The notes under the pieces were generated by a model. That model had not been told where the DNA came from. It worked only from the letters and a program-made list of their open reading frames with translations, and searched no databases. From an uncultured Blautia sp. (GTDB lineage: Bacteria; Bacillota; Clostridia; Lachnospirales; Lachnospiraceae), in the NCBI GenBank assembly GCA_900547685.1, contig URHS01000013.1, forward strand, positions 1-55,136: 55,136 bases of DNA, written 5' to 3'. Each line of letters opens with the position of its first letter. Position 1 is the first letter of the stretch. A program made the translations under genes and the position numbers. Below are positions 24,058 through 32,687 of the stretch, piece after piece.

Positions 24058-26022
24058 TTGGATAAGAAAAAATATTATATTACTACCGCAATCGCCTATA
24101 CATCAGGCAAACCACATATCGGAAATACTTATGAAGCAATTCTTGCAGACAGTATTGCCAGATTTAAAAGACAGCAGGGATATGATGTGTTTTTCCAGAC
24201 AGGAACAGATGAACATGGACAGAAGATTGAATTAAAGGCAGCAGAAGCCGGTGTTACCTGTAAAGAATTTGTTGATAATGTGGCAGGAGAAATTAAGAGT
24301 ATCTGGGATTTAATGAATACTTCTTATGATAAATTTATCCGTACAACAGATGATTACCATGAAAAACAGGTACAGAAAATTTTTAAGAAGCTGTATGATC
24401 AGGGTGATATTTACAAAGGATATTACGAAGGTATGTACTGTACACCATGTGAGTCTTTCTTTACAGAGTCTCAGCTGGTAGACGGTAAATGTCCGGATTG
24501 CGGACGTCCTGTAACACCTGCAAAGGAAGAAGCATATTTCTTTAGAATGAGTAAATACGCACAGAGACTTATTGACCATATCAATACACATCCTGAGTTT
24601 ATTCAGCCTGTATCCAGAAAGAATGAGATGATGAACAACTTCCTTCTTCCGGGCCTTCAAGACTTATGTGTATCCAGAACTTCCTTTAAATGGGGAATTC
24701 CTGTAGATTTTGATCCAAAACACGTAGTATATGTATGGTTAGATGCTCTTACAAACTATATTACAGGTATCGGATATGACTGTGACGGAGAAAATACAGA
24801 ACAGTTTAAGAAAGACTGGCCTGCAGATTTGCACTTAATCGGAAAAGATATTATCCGCTTCCATACAATTTACTGGCCGATTTTCCTTATGGCGCTTGAT
24901 TTGCCTCTGCCAAAACAGATTTTCGGACATCCTTGGCTTTTACAGGGTGATGGAAAAATGAGTAAATCAAAGGGAAATGTTCTTTATGCAGATCAGTTGG
25001 TAGATTTCTTTGGTGTAGATGCGGTACGTTACTTTGTTCTTCATGAAATGCCATTTGAAAATGATGGTGTAATTACATGGGAACTGATGGTAGAGCGCTT
25101 AAATTCCGAACTTGCAAATACTTTAGGAAATCTGGTAAACAGAACAATTTCCATGTCTAATAAATATTTTGGCGGAGAAGTGAAAAATACGAATGTATGC
25201 GAGCCTGTAGATGAAGAATTAAAGGCAGTTGTATTGGGAACAAAAGCAAGAGTAGCAGCAAAAATGGAAGAACTTCGTGTGGCAGATGCTATTACAGAAA
25301 TCTTTACTTTATTTAAACGTTGTAACAAATATATTGATGAAACTATGCCATGGGCTCTGGCAAAAGATGAGGATAAGAAAGACCGTCTTGCAACAGTTCT
25401 CTATAATCTGGTAGAGGGAATTTGCATCGGAGCTTCTTTATTAGAGTCCTTTATGCCTGAAACAACAGGAAAAATTCTGGTACAGTTAAATGCACCAAAA
25501 CGTGAATATGAAGAATTAGAAACCTTTGGTTTATATCCTTCCGGAAACAAAGTTACAGAAAAACCGGAAATCTTATTTGCACGTCTGGATGTAAAAGAAG
25601 TGCTGGAAAAAGTAGAAGCTATGAAAGAAGAAGAAAAAACAGAAGAAGCAGCAGAAGAAAAGGAAGAAGCTCCTGTTATAGATATTGAAGAAAAAGAAGA
25701 AGTCACTTTTGATGATTTCATGAAAATGCAGTTCCAGGTAGGAGAAATCATTGCCTGCGAAGAAGTACAAAAATCCAAAAAACTTCTGTGTTCTCAGGTG
25801 AAAATCGGAAGTCAGGTAAAACAGATTGTATCAGGAATTAAATCTAACTATAAACCGGAAGATATGGTTGGCAAGAAGGTTATGGTTTTAGTAAACTTAA
25901 AACCTGCAAAACTGGCCGGTATCCTTTCAGAGGGTATGATTTTATGTGCAGAAGGCCTTGATGGTGAATTGGCTCTTATGACTCCTGATAAAGATATGCC
26001 TGCCGGTGCAGAAATCTGTTAA
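24058..26022 (+). CDS. metG: methionyl-tRNA synthetase
   Basis: A 654-residue class I synthetase charging tRNA-Met. HIGN is at 20-23, the Zn-knuckle CTPC...CPDCG at about 128-149, and KMSKS near 300. The anticodon-binding helical domain is followed by a Glu/Lys-rich linker (about 520-550) and a C-terminal EMAPII-like tRNA-binding domain (FDDFMKMQFQVGEI to the end) used for dimerisation. The start is a TTG at 24058 with AGGAGG 8 nt upstream. Expression is controlled by the T-box leader just upstream. Confidence 0.97.
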   Translation: MDKKKYYITTAIAYTSGKPHIGNTYEAILADSIARFKRQQGYDVFFQTGTDEHGQKIELKAAEAGVTCKEFVDNVAGEIKSIWDLMNTSYDKFIRTTDDYHEKQVQKIFKKLYDQGDIYKGYYEGMYCTPCESFFTESQLVDGKCPDCGRPVTPAKEEAYFFRMSKYAQRLIDHINTHPEFIQPVSRKNEMMNNFLLPGLQDLCVSRTSFKWGIPVDFDPKHVVYVWLDALTNYITGIGYDCDGENTEQFKKDWPADLHLIGKDIIRFHTIYWPIFLMALDLPLPKQIFGHPWLLQGDGKMSKSKGNVLYADQLVDFFGVDAVRYFVLHEMPFENDGVITWELMVERLNSELANTLGNLVNRTISMSNKYFGGEVKNTNVCEPVDEELKAVVLGTKARVAAKMEELRVADAITEIFTLFKRCNKYIDETMPWALAKDEDKKDRLATVLYNLVEGICIGASLLESFMPETTGKILVQLNAPKREYEELETFGLYPSGNKVTEKPEILFARLDVKEVLEKVEAMKEEEKTEEAAEEKEEAPVIDIEEKEEVTFDDFMKMQFQVGEIIACEEVQKSKKLLCSQVKIGSQVKQIVSGIKSNYKPEDMVGKKVMVLVNLKPAKLAGILSEGMILCAEGLDGELALMTPDKDMPAGAEIC

Positions 26023-26030
26023 AAAGGGGA

Positions 26031-26059
26031 TTGACAGCACTGGTTATATCGTTTATAGT
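26031..26059 (+). promoter_or_regulatory. promoter of the Mn riboswitch-ATPase unit
   Basis: TTGACA (26031-26036), 17-nt spacer, TATAGT (26054-26059). The expected RNA start coincides with the 5' arm of the riboswitch P1 stem. Confidence 0.9.
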
Positions 26060-26066
26060 TCTCTTT

Positions 26067-26166
26067 AATAAAAGGGAGTAGCTGGCACCTATGGGTGTTC
26101 GCGATAACGTCAATCTCGATGGAAAGATTTCCATCCGTGTCGTGATGAAATGGCAAGACTTTTATT
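26067..26166 (+). ncRNA. yybP-ykoY manganese riboswitch
   Basis: P1 is formed by AATAAAAG (26067-26074) and CTTTTATT (26159-26166), 8 perfect pairs. Conserved elements are AAAGGGAGTAGC, the AACGTCAATCTCGATGG loop, CATCCGTGTCGTGATG and TGGCAAGACTTTT. The 3' P1 strand overlaps the terminator stem (GGCAAGACT), so Mn(II) binding, by fixing P1, should prevent termination and turn on the ATPase. This matches the known on-switch logic of the family. Confidence 0.92.
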
Positions 26167-26200
26167 GCATGAAAAAGTGCAGTAGGAGTCTTGCCTTTTT
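26152..26200 (+). terminator. terminator of the Mn riboswitch
   Basis: GGCAAGACT (26152-26160) pairs with AGTCTTGCC (26187-26195), followed by TTTTT. It competes with P1 of the riboswitch. Confidence 0.9.
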
Positions 26201-26262
26201 CTGTTTCCCATGAAAAACAAAGAGACTTTTACAACGCACAATAAAAATCAGGAGGAAAAAGC

Positions 26263-28872
26263 ATGAAAGAGTATTATCAAATGTCAAGAACAGAAGCTCA
26301 AAAGGCTGTAAATGGCAGTACTCACCCTCTAAGCGAGGAGCAGATTAAGAAAAATCAGGAAAAGTATGGACCAAATGCTTTAGTAGAAGAAAAGAAAAAG
26401 TCTATTCTGCAGATTTTCTTAGAACAGTATAAGGATTTTCTGGTTATTATACTGATTATAGCAGCAATTGTATCAGGATTGCTGGGAGAAACGGAAAGTG
26501 CCATTGTTATTCTGGTGGTAATTACCATGAATGCTATTTTAGGTACCGTTCAGACCATTAAAGCAGAGCAGTCCTTAGACTCTTTAAAAGCAATGTCAGC
26601 CCCTGAGGCAAAGGTTTTCAGAAACGGAGATGTAATCAAAGTCCCATCTGATCAGGTAACCGTAGGTGATATTGTTATGCTGGAAGCCGGTGACTATGTT
26701 CCGGCAGACGGACGTATTCTTGAAAATGCCAGTTTAAAGGTTGACGAAAGTGCCCTGACAGGGGAAAGCCTTGGAGTGGATAAGAAGGAAGAAGAAATTG
26801 AAGGTGAAGTTCCTTTAGGTGACAGAACCAATATGGTATATTCCGGAAGCTTTGTTTCCTATGGACGTGGTTCTTTCCTTGTAACTGCAATCGGTATGGA
26901 GACAGAAGTAGGAAAAATTGCAAAACTTTTAAAAACAACTTCTGAAAAGAAAACACCGCTTCAAATGAACTTAGATAATTTTGGTCAGAAATTATCCATT
27001 TTAATTCTTGTATTTTGTGCTATTTTATTTGGTATCAGTGTATTTCGTGGAGAAAGCATCGGAGATGCGTTCCTCTTTGCAGTTGCCCTTGCAGTGGCAG
27101 CTATTCCGGAAGCGTTAAGCTCTATTGTTACCATTGTACTTTCCTTTGGTACACAGAAGATGGCGAAAGAACATGCTATTGTAAGAAAACTTCAGGCAGT
27201 AGAAGGTCTGGGAAGCGTTTCTATTATCTGTTCAGATAAGACAGGAACTCTGACACAGAATAAAATGACAGTAGAATATTATTATGTAGAAGGAAAAGAA
27301 ATTCCGGCAGAAGCTATTGATTTAGGTGATAAGGCACAGAAACAGCTGCTTCGCCACAGTATCTTATGTAATGACTCTACAAACAAAAATGGTGAAGAAA
27401 TCGGTGATCCTACAGAGACAGCTCTGATTAATCAGGGTGATAAGTTGGGTGCTCCTGCGGAAGTAGTAAGACAGAAATACCCAAGACACAGTGAAGTTCC
27501 TTTTGACAGTGACAGAAAGATGATGTCAACCCTTCATAACTTAAAAGAAGGTTCTACTATGGTGACAAAAGGTGCCGTGGATGTTCTTTTGGGACGTGTG
27601 ACACACATTCAGAAAAATGGTGAAATTGTACCGATTACCCAGAATGATATTCAGGAAATTGAAGCACAGAACCAGAAATTCTCACAGGGCGGTCTTCGTG
27701 TTCTGGCTTTCGCATATAAGAGCGTAGCGGAAGGCACAACACTTACTGTGGAAGATGAAAAAGATATGACATTCTTAGGTTTAATTGCTATGATGGACCC
27801 ACCCCGTGAAGAATCAAAAGCCGCTGTAGAAGAATGTATTAAAGCAGGTATTAAACCGATTATGATTACCGGTGACCATAAAGTAACAGCAGCTGCTATT
27901 GCTAAACGCATTGGTATTTTGAAAGATGAGTCAGAGGCATGTGAAGGTGCTGTAATTGAAAATATGTCTGACGAAGAATTGAGAGATTTTGTAGAAGGAA
28001 TTTCTGTGTATGCACGAGTTTCACCGGAACACAAAATCAGAATTGTCAAAGCATGGCAGGATAAGGGAAATATTGTTTCTATGACCGGTGACGGTGTAAA
28101 TGATGCACCTGCTTTAAAACAGGCAGATATCGGTGTTGCTATGGGTATTACAGGAACAGAAGTATCTAAAGATGCCGCATCTATGATATTGACAGATGAT
28201 AACTTTGCGACTATTGTTAAAGCAGTAGAAAATGGACGTAATGTATATCGAAACATTAAGAGTGCAATCCAGTTCTTGTTATCAGGTAACTTTGCCGGAA
28301 TTTTAGCAGTATTGTATGCTTCTATTGCAGGACTTCCGGTTCCTTTTGCACCAGTTCATCTTCTGTTTATCAACTTACTTACAGACAGCTTGCCGGCCAT
28401 TGCTCTTGGACTTGAGCCACACACAGAAAGTGTTATGAATGAAAAGCCAAGACCAATGAACGAATCTATTTTAACAAAAGATTTTCTTTCCAGAATTGGA
28501 ATTGAAGGTCTTGTAATCGGTATTATGACAATGGTTGCTTTTTATATTGGAAATCCGGAACAAACCCCGCTTTTAGCTTCTACACTGGCATTCGGAACTT
28601 TATGTACTTCTCGTCTGGTACATGGATTTAACTGTAAATCTTCTGAACCTGTGTTGTTTACTAAGAGATTTTTCAATAACATCTATTTAATTGGTGCTTT
28701 CGGACTTGGCCTTGTTTTAATTACAGCAGTTATGTTAGTTCCTGCACTGCACAGTATTTTCCAGGTACAGACATTAAACCTGACACAGCTTCTTATTATG
28801 TTTGGTCTGTCACTTGCAAACCTTCCGATTATTCAGTTTATTAAATGGATTCGTACAAAAATCGGTAAATAA
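26263..28872 (+). CDS. P2A-type cation ATPase, probable Mn/Ca exporter
   Basis: An 869-residue P-type ATPase with N-terminal cation-ATPase domain, TGES actuator motif, M4 ion-site AVAAIPEALSS, phosphorylation site CSDKTGTLTQNKM, hinge TGDGVNDAPAL, and the six-helix C-terminal domain starting around IQFLLSGN. The fold is that of bacterial Ca2+ pumps, but control by a yybP-ykoY riboswitch points to Mn(II) efflux, as known for such riboswitch-linked pumps. AGGAGG is about 8 nt upstream of the ATG. The AI-2E family gene follows after 20 bp. Confidence 0.93.
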   Translation: MKEYYQMSRTEAQKAVNGSTHPLSEEQIKKNQEKYGPNALVEEKKKSILQIFLEQYKDFLVIILIIAAIVSGLLGETESAIVILVVITMNAILGTVQTIKAEQSLDSLKAMSAPEAKVFRNGDVIKVPSDQVTVGDIVMLEAGDYVPADGRILENASLKVDESALTGESLGVDKKEEEIEGEVPLGDRTNMVYSGSFVSYGRGSFLVTAIGMETEVGKIAKLLKTTSEKKTPLQMNLDNFGQKLSILILVFCAILFGISVFRGESIGDAFLFAVALAVAAIPEALSSIVTIVLSFGTQKMAKEHAIVRKLQAVEGLGSVSIICSDKTGTLTQNKMTVEYYYVEGKEIPAEAIDLGDKAQKQLLRHSILCNDSTNKNGEEIGDPTETALINQGDKLGAPAEVVRQKYPRHSEVPFDSDRKMMSTLHNLKEGSTMVTKGAVDVLLGRVTHIQKNGEIVPITQNDIQEIEAQNQKFSQGGLRVLAFAYKSVAEGTTLTVEDEKDMTFLGLIAMMDPPREESKAAVEECIKAGIKPIMITGDHKVTAAAIAKRIGILKDESEACEGAVIENMSDEELRDFVEGISVYARVSPEHKIRIVKAWQDKGNIVSMTGDGVNDAPALKQADIGVAMGITGTEVSKDAASMILTDDNFATIVKAVENGRNVYRNIKSAIQFLLSGNFAGILAVLYASIAGLPVPFAPVHLLFINLLTDSLPAIALGLEPHTESVMNEKPRPMNESILTKDFLSRIGIEGLVIGIMTMVAFYIGNPEQTPLLASTLAFGTLCTSRLVHGFNCKSSEPVLFTKRFFNNIYLIGAFGLGLVLITAVMLVPALHSIFQVQTLNLTQLLIMFGLSLANLPIIQFIKWIRTKIGK

Positions 28873-28892
28873 AAGATTTTTGGAGGATATGT

Positions 28893-30032
28893 ATGGATTT
28901 GAACAAGAAAAACATGAAAAATATTATGCTACTGATTGTATTCGCTGTTTTATTCTACGTAGGAGTACAGCGAATAGAAAGTGTGGCGGCAGGATTTTCC
29001 TTTGTGGTTAGTATTGTTTTTCCGTTTTTGCTGGGAGCAGCTATGGCATTTATTTTAAATGTTCCCATGAGCTTTATGGAAAAAAGACTATTTTCGAAAA
29101 CAAAGGGAAAGGCAAAAAAACTGAAACGACCAATTTGCCTTGTGCTGGCTATTTTATTTGTAGTTGCTATTTTATGGATTGTACTTTTGGTGGTTATTCC
29201 TGAGGTAGCAAGTACGGTTGCCAGTTTAAGTGTAAATATAGAGGCGGCGCTTATAAAGCTTCAAAGATGGGCGATGGACATTTTTGAAGATAACAAGCAG
29301 ATTGAAGTTTGGATTGCCAGTCTGCAGTTTGATTGGGACGGAATTATTCACACCGCATTCGGATTTCTGAAAAACGGAGCCGGAAATGTTTTAAATTCCA
29401 CCATGACTGTGGCAAAGACTGTTATCAATTCTGTTATGAACTTTTGTGTTGCTTTTGTGTTTGCATGCTATATCCTCCTTCAAAAAGAGAAGCTTGCTGT
29501 ACAAATCCGAAAGATTTTATATGCCTTTTTTTCTAAGAAGGTGGTAACAAAGGTGCTGGACATTGCGTCTTTAAGCTATAAGACCTTTGCTAATTTTGTT
29601 ACGGGACAGTGCTGTGAAGCCGTTATTTTAGGAACAATGTTTTTTATTTCCATGAGTATTTTAAGATTTCCCTATGCACTTTTAGTAGGCGTTTTAATTG
29701 CATTTACTGCATTAATTCCGATTTTCGGTGCATTTATCGGATGCTTTTTAGGGACTTTCCTGATTTTAGTAGCAGACCCTATGAAGGCGATTGCCTTTGT
29801 TATTCTGTTCCTGGTATTGCAGCAGGTTGAGGGAAACTTGATTTATCCTCATGTAGTGGGAGGTTCCGTGGGACTGCCGTCTATCTGGGTTCTGGTTGCT
29901 GTTACAGTGGGCGGAAGTCTAATGGGAATTGTAGGTATGTTGGTATTTATCCCGATTTGTTCTGTGCTGTATGCGCTGTTTCGGGAAATGGTATATAAAA
30001 GATTAAAGGAGAGAGGAATTCATGATATTTGA
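28893..30032 (+). CDS. AI-2E family transporter (PF01594-type membrane protein)
   Basis: A 379-residue membrane protein with about eight TM segments, two near the N terminus (about 12-50) and the rest after about 150. The C-terminal signature includes TALIPIFGAFIGCFLGTFLI and EGNLIYPHVVGGSVGLPSIWV, typical of the AI-2E/UPF0118 family. Despite the name, members have varied roles, including Na+/H+ exchange, so no substrate is claimed. GGAGG is 8 nt upstream. It overlaps tatD by 11 bp. Confidence 0.9.
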   Translation: MDLNKKNMKNIMLLIVFAVLFYVGVQRIESVAAGFSFVVSIVFPFLLGAAMAFILNVPMSFMEKRLFSKTKGKAKKLKRPICLVLAILFVVAILWIVLLVVIPEVASTVASLSVNIEAALIKLQRWAMDIFEDNKQIEVWIASLQFDWDGIIHTAFGFLKNGAGNVLNSTMTVAKTVINSVMNFCVAFVFACYILLQKEKLAVQIRKILYAFFSKKVVTKVLDIASLSYKTFANFVTGQCCEAVILGTMFFISMSILRFPYALLVGVLIAFTALIPIFGAFIGCFLGTFLILVADPMKAIAFVILFLVLQQVEGNLIYPHVVGGSVGLPSIWVLVAVTVGGSLMGIVGMLVFIPICSVLYALFREMVYKRLKERGIHDI

Positions 30033-30786
30033 TACCCATGCACATTATGACGACAAGGCATTTGATAAAGACAGAGGACGAATGCTGGAGCATGTACATG
30101 CCAACGGAGTGAGCGAAATTATAAATGTAGGCGCTTCTTTTAAAGGAGCAGAGGACTCCGTAGAACTGGCAAAGAAATATCCTTTTGTTTATGCGGCAGT
30201 AGGTATTCATCCGGATGAGGTAGGCGAGCTGGATGAAGAAAAAATGTGCAGACTCAGACAGCTGTGTGATGAAGAAAAAACAGTTGCCGTAGGGGAAATC
30301 GGATTGGACTATTATTGGAATAAGGAAGACCATGAAACACAGAAAAAGTGGTTTGTAAGGCAGATGGATTTGGCAAAGGAAACAAAGCTGCCGATTATTG
30401 TTCACAGCCGTGATGCTGCAAAAGATACTTTAGATATTATGAAGGCAGAAAAGGCTGAGAATTTATCAGGAGTTATTCACTGTTATGCTTATTCCAAAGA
30501 ACATGCAAAAGAATACATGAATATGGGATATTATCTGGGCATTGGCGGTGTAGTTACTTTTCCTGATGCTAAAAGACTGAAGGAAGTAGTAGAATACGCA
30601 CCATTAGATTATCTGCTTTTGGAAACAGATGCTCCGTATTTATCACCGGTACCACGCAGAGGTAAAAGGAATAATTCTCTTCACCTTGGCTTTGTCATGG
30701 ATGAAATTGCCAGAATAAAAGGCGTTTCTTTTGATAAAGTTGCAGAAGTAACAAGAGAAAATGCCAGAAGGCTGTTCGGAGTCTGA
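30022..30786 (+). CDS. tatD: TatD family metal-dependent deoxyribonuclease
   Basis: A 254-residue TIM-barrel hydrolase with metal ligands in FDTHAHYDD, catalytic Glu in VGEIGLDYYW, IVHSRDA, GVIHCYAYS and LETDAPYLSP. It is likely a 3'-5' DNase of the cytosol with a DNA-repair or quality-control role. The start overlaps the AI-2E family gene, with GGAG upstream. In many Firmicutes tatD lies after metG and before rnmV and ksgA. Here metG is 4 kb upstream and a retron, pointing the other way, ends 8 bp after the stop. Confidence 0.95.
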   Translation: MIFDTHAHYDDKAFDKDRGRMLEHVHANGVSEIINVGASFKGAEDSVELAKKYPFVYAAVGIHPDEVGELDEEKMCRLRQLCDEEKTVAVGEIGLDYYWNKEDHETQKKWFVRQMDLAKETKLPIIVHSRDAAKDTLDIMKAEKAENLSGVIHCYAYSKEHAKEYMNMGYYLGIGGVVTFPDAKRLKEVVEYAPLDYLLLETDAPYLSPVPRRGKRNNSLHLGFVMDEIARIKGVSFDKVAEVTRENARRLFGV

Positions 30787-30794
30787 TTTTTGAT

Positions 30795-31769
30795 TTATTC
30801 CGTATGAGAGAGGAAGGAAGAAAGTTCCTTCTTTAATAGGAGAAATTCGCTGTCTGAGGGATTGACGTAAAGTATGTAGTTGATTTTACTGTTGAGACTT
30901 TGCAGATAGTGGGTTTCTCCTTTTTTGTATCCGATGTGTGCAAGATGGTCCTTTAGACCGAATTTTTTGATGTAGTAGCATTCTTGTCGGATACGGCGAC
31001 GGTATTCTTTTGATGTCTGCAGTTTTTGATTAACCACAAGTCCGGTTACTTCCTGACGATTTTTCTGTGAGCATACATGAGTTTTTTCAGGATTTAGAGA
31101 AAATCCTAAACGCATAAGAAAAGACTGCACTTTTTTCTTTACAAGTACAGGATTAAAGTCACCGGAAAAAGTCATATCGTCACAATATCGTGTGTAAGTT
31201 ATTTGCTGTTTTTTGCACCAGTTTCCGATATAATTATCGAAAGGTTTTAAAATAAGATTGGAAATATAGGGGGAACTGGGCGCACCTTGAGGCAGAGCAT
31301 CGTGATAGCAGCATAAGTGTGTCAGAAGTGTCCGTACAGAAGGAGGAAACAGTTCGCTTTTAAAAACTTTTTGGTAAACATCAATGTAGGTAATACTGCC
31401 AAAGAAATCATGGATATCTAATTTCAAAAGGAGTTTTTGATTTAAGTGAGGAAAAGCATTGAAAACAGTAGAACAGCCGCTTTTGTAAGCTGTTGCATAA
31501 GGAGAAACAGGAAACTGGACAAGGATGTGTTTTAAGATATTTGTCTGCACCTGTTTTAATAGGTAATCAGGTATAAGAAGTTTCCTTTTCTTTCCGTTTT
31601 TCTTAGGAATAAATACTTGAGAGTAGTGATTTTGGGCGTGATTAGATAGAGCGTAAAGAAAAGCGAGCTGGTTGTCTGAAGCAAGATTTAAACCATCTGT
31701 TAAGTGCAGAGAACGCAAAAAATCTAAAGAATCATTATGTGTATTGTATTTCCATAGGCTATTTTCCAT
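30795..31769 (-). CDS. retron reverse transcriptase
   Basis: A 324-residue reverse transcriptase. The palm has LKLDIHDFFGSI (catalytic Asp near 118), QGAPSSP (161-167) and the polymerase box YCDD (195-198). Two retron-specific marks are visible: NAxxH as N-A-F-P-H (104-108) and VTG (241-243) in the thumb-proximal region. Length is normal for retron RTs and no extra domain is fused. AGAGG is 8 nt before the ATG. The msr-msd RNA lies immediately upstream on the same strand. It should reverse-transcribe that RNA into branched msDNA. No effector gene is adjacent; the nearest genes are tatD (convergent) and TetR (divergent). Confidence 0.93.
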   Translation of the reverse strand: MENSLWKYNTHNDSLDFLRSLHLTDGLNLASDNQLAFLYALSNHAQNHYSQVFIPKKNGKKRKLLIPDYLLKQVQTNILKHILVQFPVSPYATAYKSGCSTVFNAFPHLNQKLLLKLDIHDFFGSITYIDVYQKVFKSELFPPSVRTLLTHLCCYHDALPQGAPSSPYISNLILKPFDNYIGNWCKKQQITYTRYCDDMTFSGDFNPVLVKKKVQSFLMRLGFSLNPEKTHVCSQKNRQEVTGLVVNQKLQTSKEYRRRIRQECYYIKKFGLKDHLAHIGYKKGETHYLQSLNSKINYILYVNPSDSEFLLLKKELSSFLSHTE

Positions 31770-31795
31770 GAAACTTCCTCTCCTTTATATAAAAG

Positions 31796-31987
31796 ACACA
31801 GCAGACACAAAATGGTGATAAAGAAATTGGCGAAGCCGTACAAGCCGCAGGCAAAAGCACATGAAATGTGCCGATGTACGGCATAGCCAATGCAGAGCTG
31901 GCATAAGCCATCGCTTAATTTATAACATAGAAAAGCGACTCGCTTTTCTGACATGAAGTTTTTCGTTGTCTTCGCTGTCTGCTGCGT
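31796..31987 (-). ncRNA. retron msr-msd non-coding RNA
   Basis: On the minus strand, a1 ACGCAGCAGACA (31987-31976) pairs with a2 TGTCTGCTGTGT (31807-31796): 12 bp with one G-U. After a1 comes a short G-containing stretch (GCGAAG), a candidate branching site. Next is an msr hairpin, AGAAAAGCG-AGT-CGCTTTTCT (31949-31929), then a long msd hairpin (31890-31827). In the msd, TTGGC and GCCGTACA pair with TGTACGGC and GCCAA around a TAT/TTC internal loop, with an apical GCACAT-TTC-ATGTGC stem. A possible -10 TATATT lies just upstream of a1. The RT gene starts 26 nt downstream. Confidence 0.88.
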
Positions 31988-32039
31988 TTAAATATACTGT
32001 ATCACACTTAAAACAAAAAAGAAAATAAAAAATGAACAG

Positions 32040-32068
32040 TTGATTTTTTATATACCGATAAGTATAAT
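32040..32068 (+). promoter_or_regulatory. promoter with TetR-type operator of the tetR-glgB unit
   Basis: TTGATT (32040-32045), 17-nt spacer, TATAAT (32063-32068). The spacer contains the imperfect palindrome TATACCGATAAGTATA (32051-32066). It matches 26 of 29 positions of the GH13 promoter at 5219-5247, so both are likely bound by the TetR protein encoded here. Confidence 0.82.
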
Positions 32069-32093
32069 TGAAGGTAGAAGGGCGGTGAACAGA

Positions 32094-32672
32094 ATGGACA
32101 ACAAAGAGGTGCTTTTGCAAGTAGCGCTGGATTTGTTTCACGCAAAAGGATATGATGCGGTGGGAATACAGGAAATCGTTGATAAAGCCGGAGTGACGAA
32201 GCCCACCTTGTACTATTACTTTGGAAGTAAGAAGGGACTTTTGCAGTATCTTTTAGAAAGCGGCTACAAGATTTTGCAGGAGGATATTGCAGAGGTTGTG
32301 CAGGTGAATGAGGAACTGCCGGAAATCCTATATCAGATTGCTAGAAGATTTTTTAACTTTGCATCTGCTCATGAGAAGTTTTATCTGTTTATGCTGTCAC
32401 TTTTCTATTCAGGGAGAGAAAACGAAGCCTTTCAAATGGTGCTTCCCTTTATAGAAAATTATTACGGATACATTGCAGGTGTCTTTGAAAGAGATACTTC
32501 TCTAAAGGGAGATACAGCTCAGAGAAAAATGTATGCGGTGGGATTTACAGGTGTTTTAAACCATCATATTATGACTGCCAGCTACGGGATGCTGGAGAAT
32601 GAAATGTTTAAAATTTCAGATGAAACGACAAGGGAAGTTGTTCGTCAGTTTCTGTATGGAATTTATTCATAA
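32094..32672 (+). CDS. TetR/AcrR-family transcriptional regulator
   Basis: A 192-residue repressor. The N-terminal helix-turn-helix (about 4-50) reads ALDLFHAKGYDAVGIQEIVD then AGVTKPTLYYYFGSKKGLL. The all-helical ligand-binding domain follows. The ATG at 32094 has AGAAGGGCGG upstream; longer starts would lie inside the promoter. It is 15 bp from glgB and co-transcribed with it. The operator in its own promoter, repeated before the GH13 gene, suggests it represses itself, the branching enzyme and the alpha-glucan hydrolase. The inducer is unknown. Confidence 0.9.
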   Translation: MDNKEVLLQVALDLFHAKGYDAVGIQEIVDKAGVTKPTLYYYFGSKKGLLQYLLESGYKILQEDIAEVVQVNEELPEILYQIARRFFNFASAHEKFYLFMLSLFYSGRENEAFQMVLPFIENYYGYIAGVFERDTSLKGDTAQRKMYAVGFTGVLNHHIMTASYGMLENEMFKISDETTREVVRQFLYGIYS

Positions 32673-32687
32673 AAGGAGGAGATTTTT

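Noticed and set aside
27651..28256. 201-codon minus-strand ORF opposite the P2-type ATPase
   Set aside because: It is antisense to a strongly conserved region, with low-complexity Ser/Ile composition and no SD. It is a coding shadow.
30022..30786. TatD nuclease as the retron effector
   Set aside because: It is convergent to the RT, overlaps the AI-2E family gene and belongs to the common metG-tatD neighbourhood, so it looks housekeeping.
30795..31769. Reverse transcriptase as a group II intron or diversity-generating retroelement enzyme
   Set aside because: No maturase or HNH domain, no intron ends and no template/variable repeats were seen. The NAxxH and VTG marks and the upstream msr-msd RNA fit a retron.
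31724..31954. 76-codon minus-strand ORF between the TetR promoter and the RT
   Set aside because: It lies within the msr-msd RNA, overlaps the RT start in another frame and has no SD. It is a shadow of the structured RNA.
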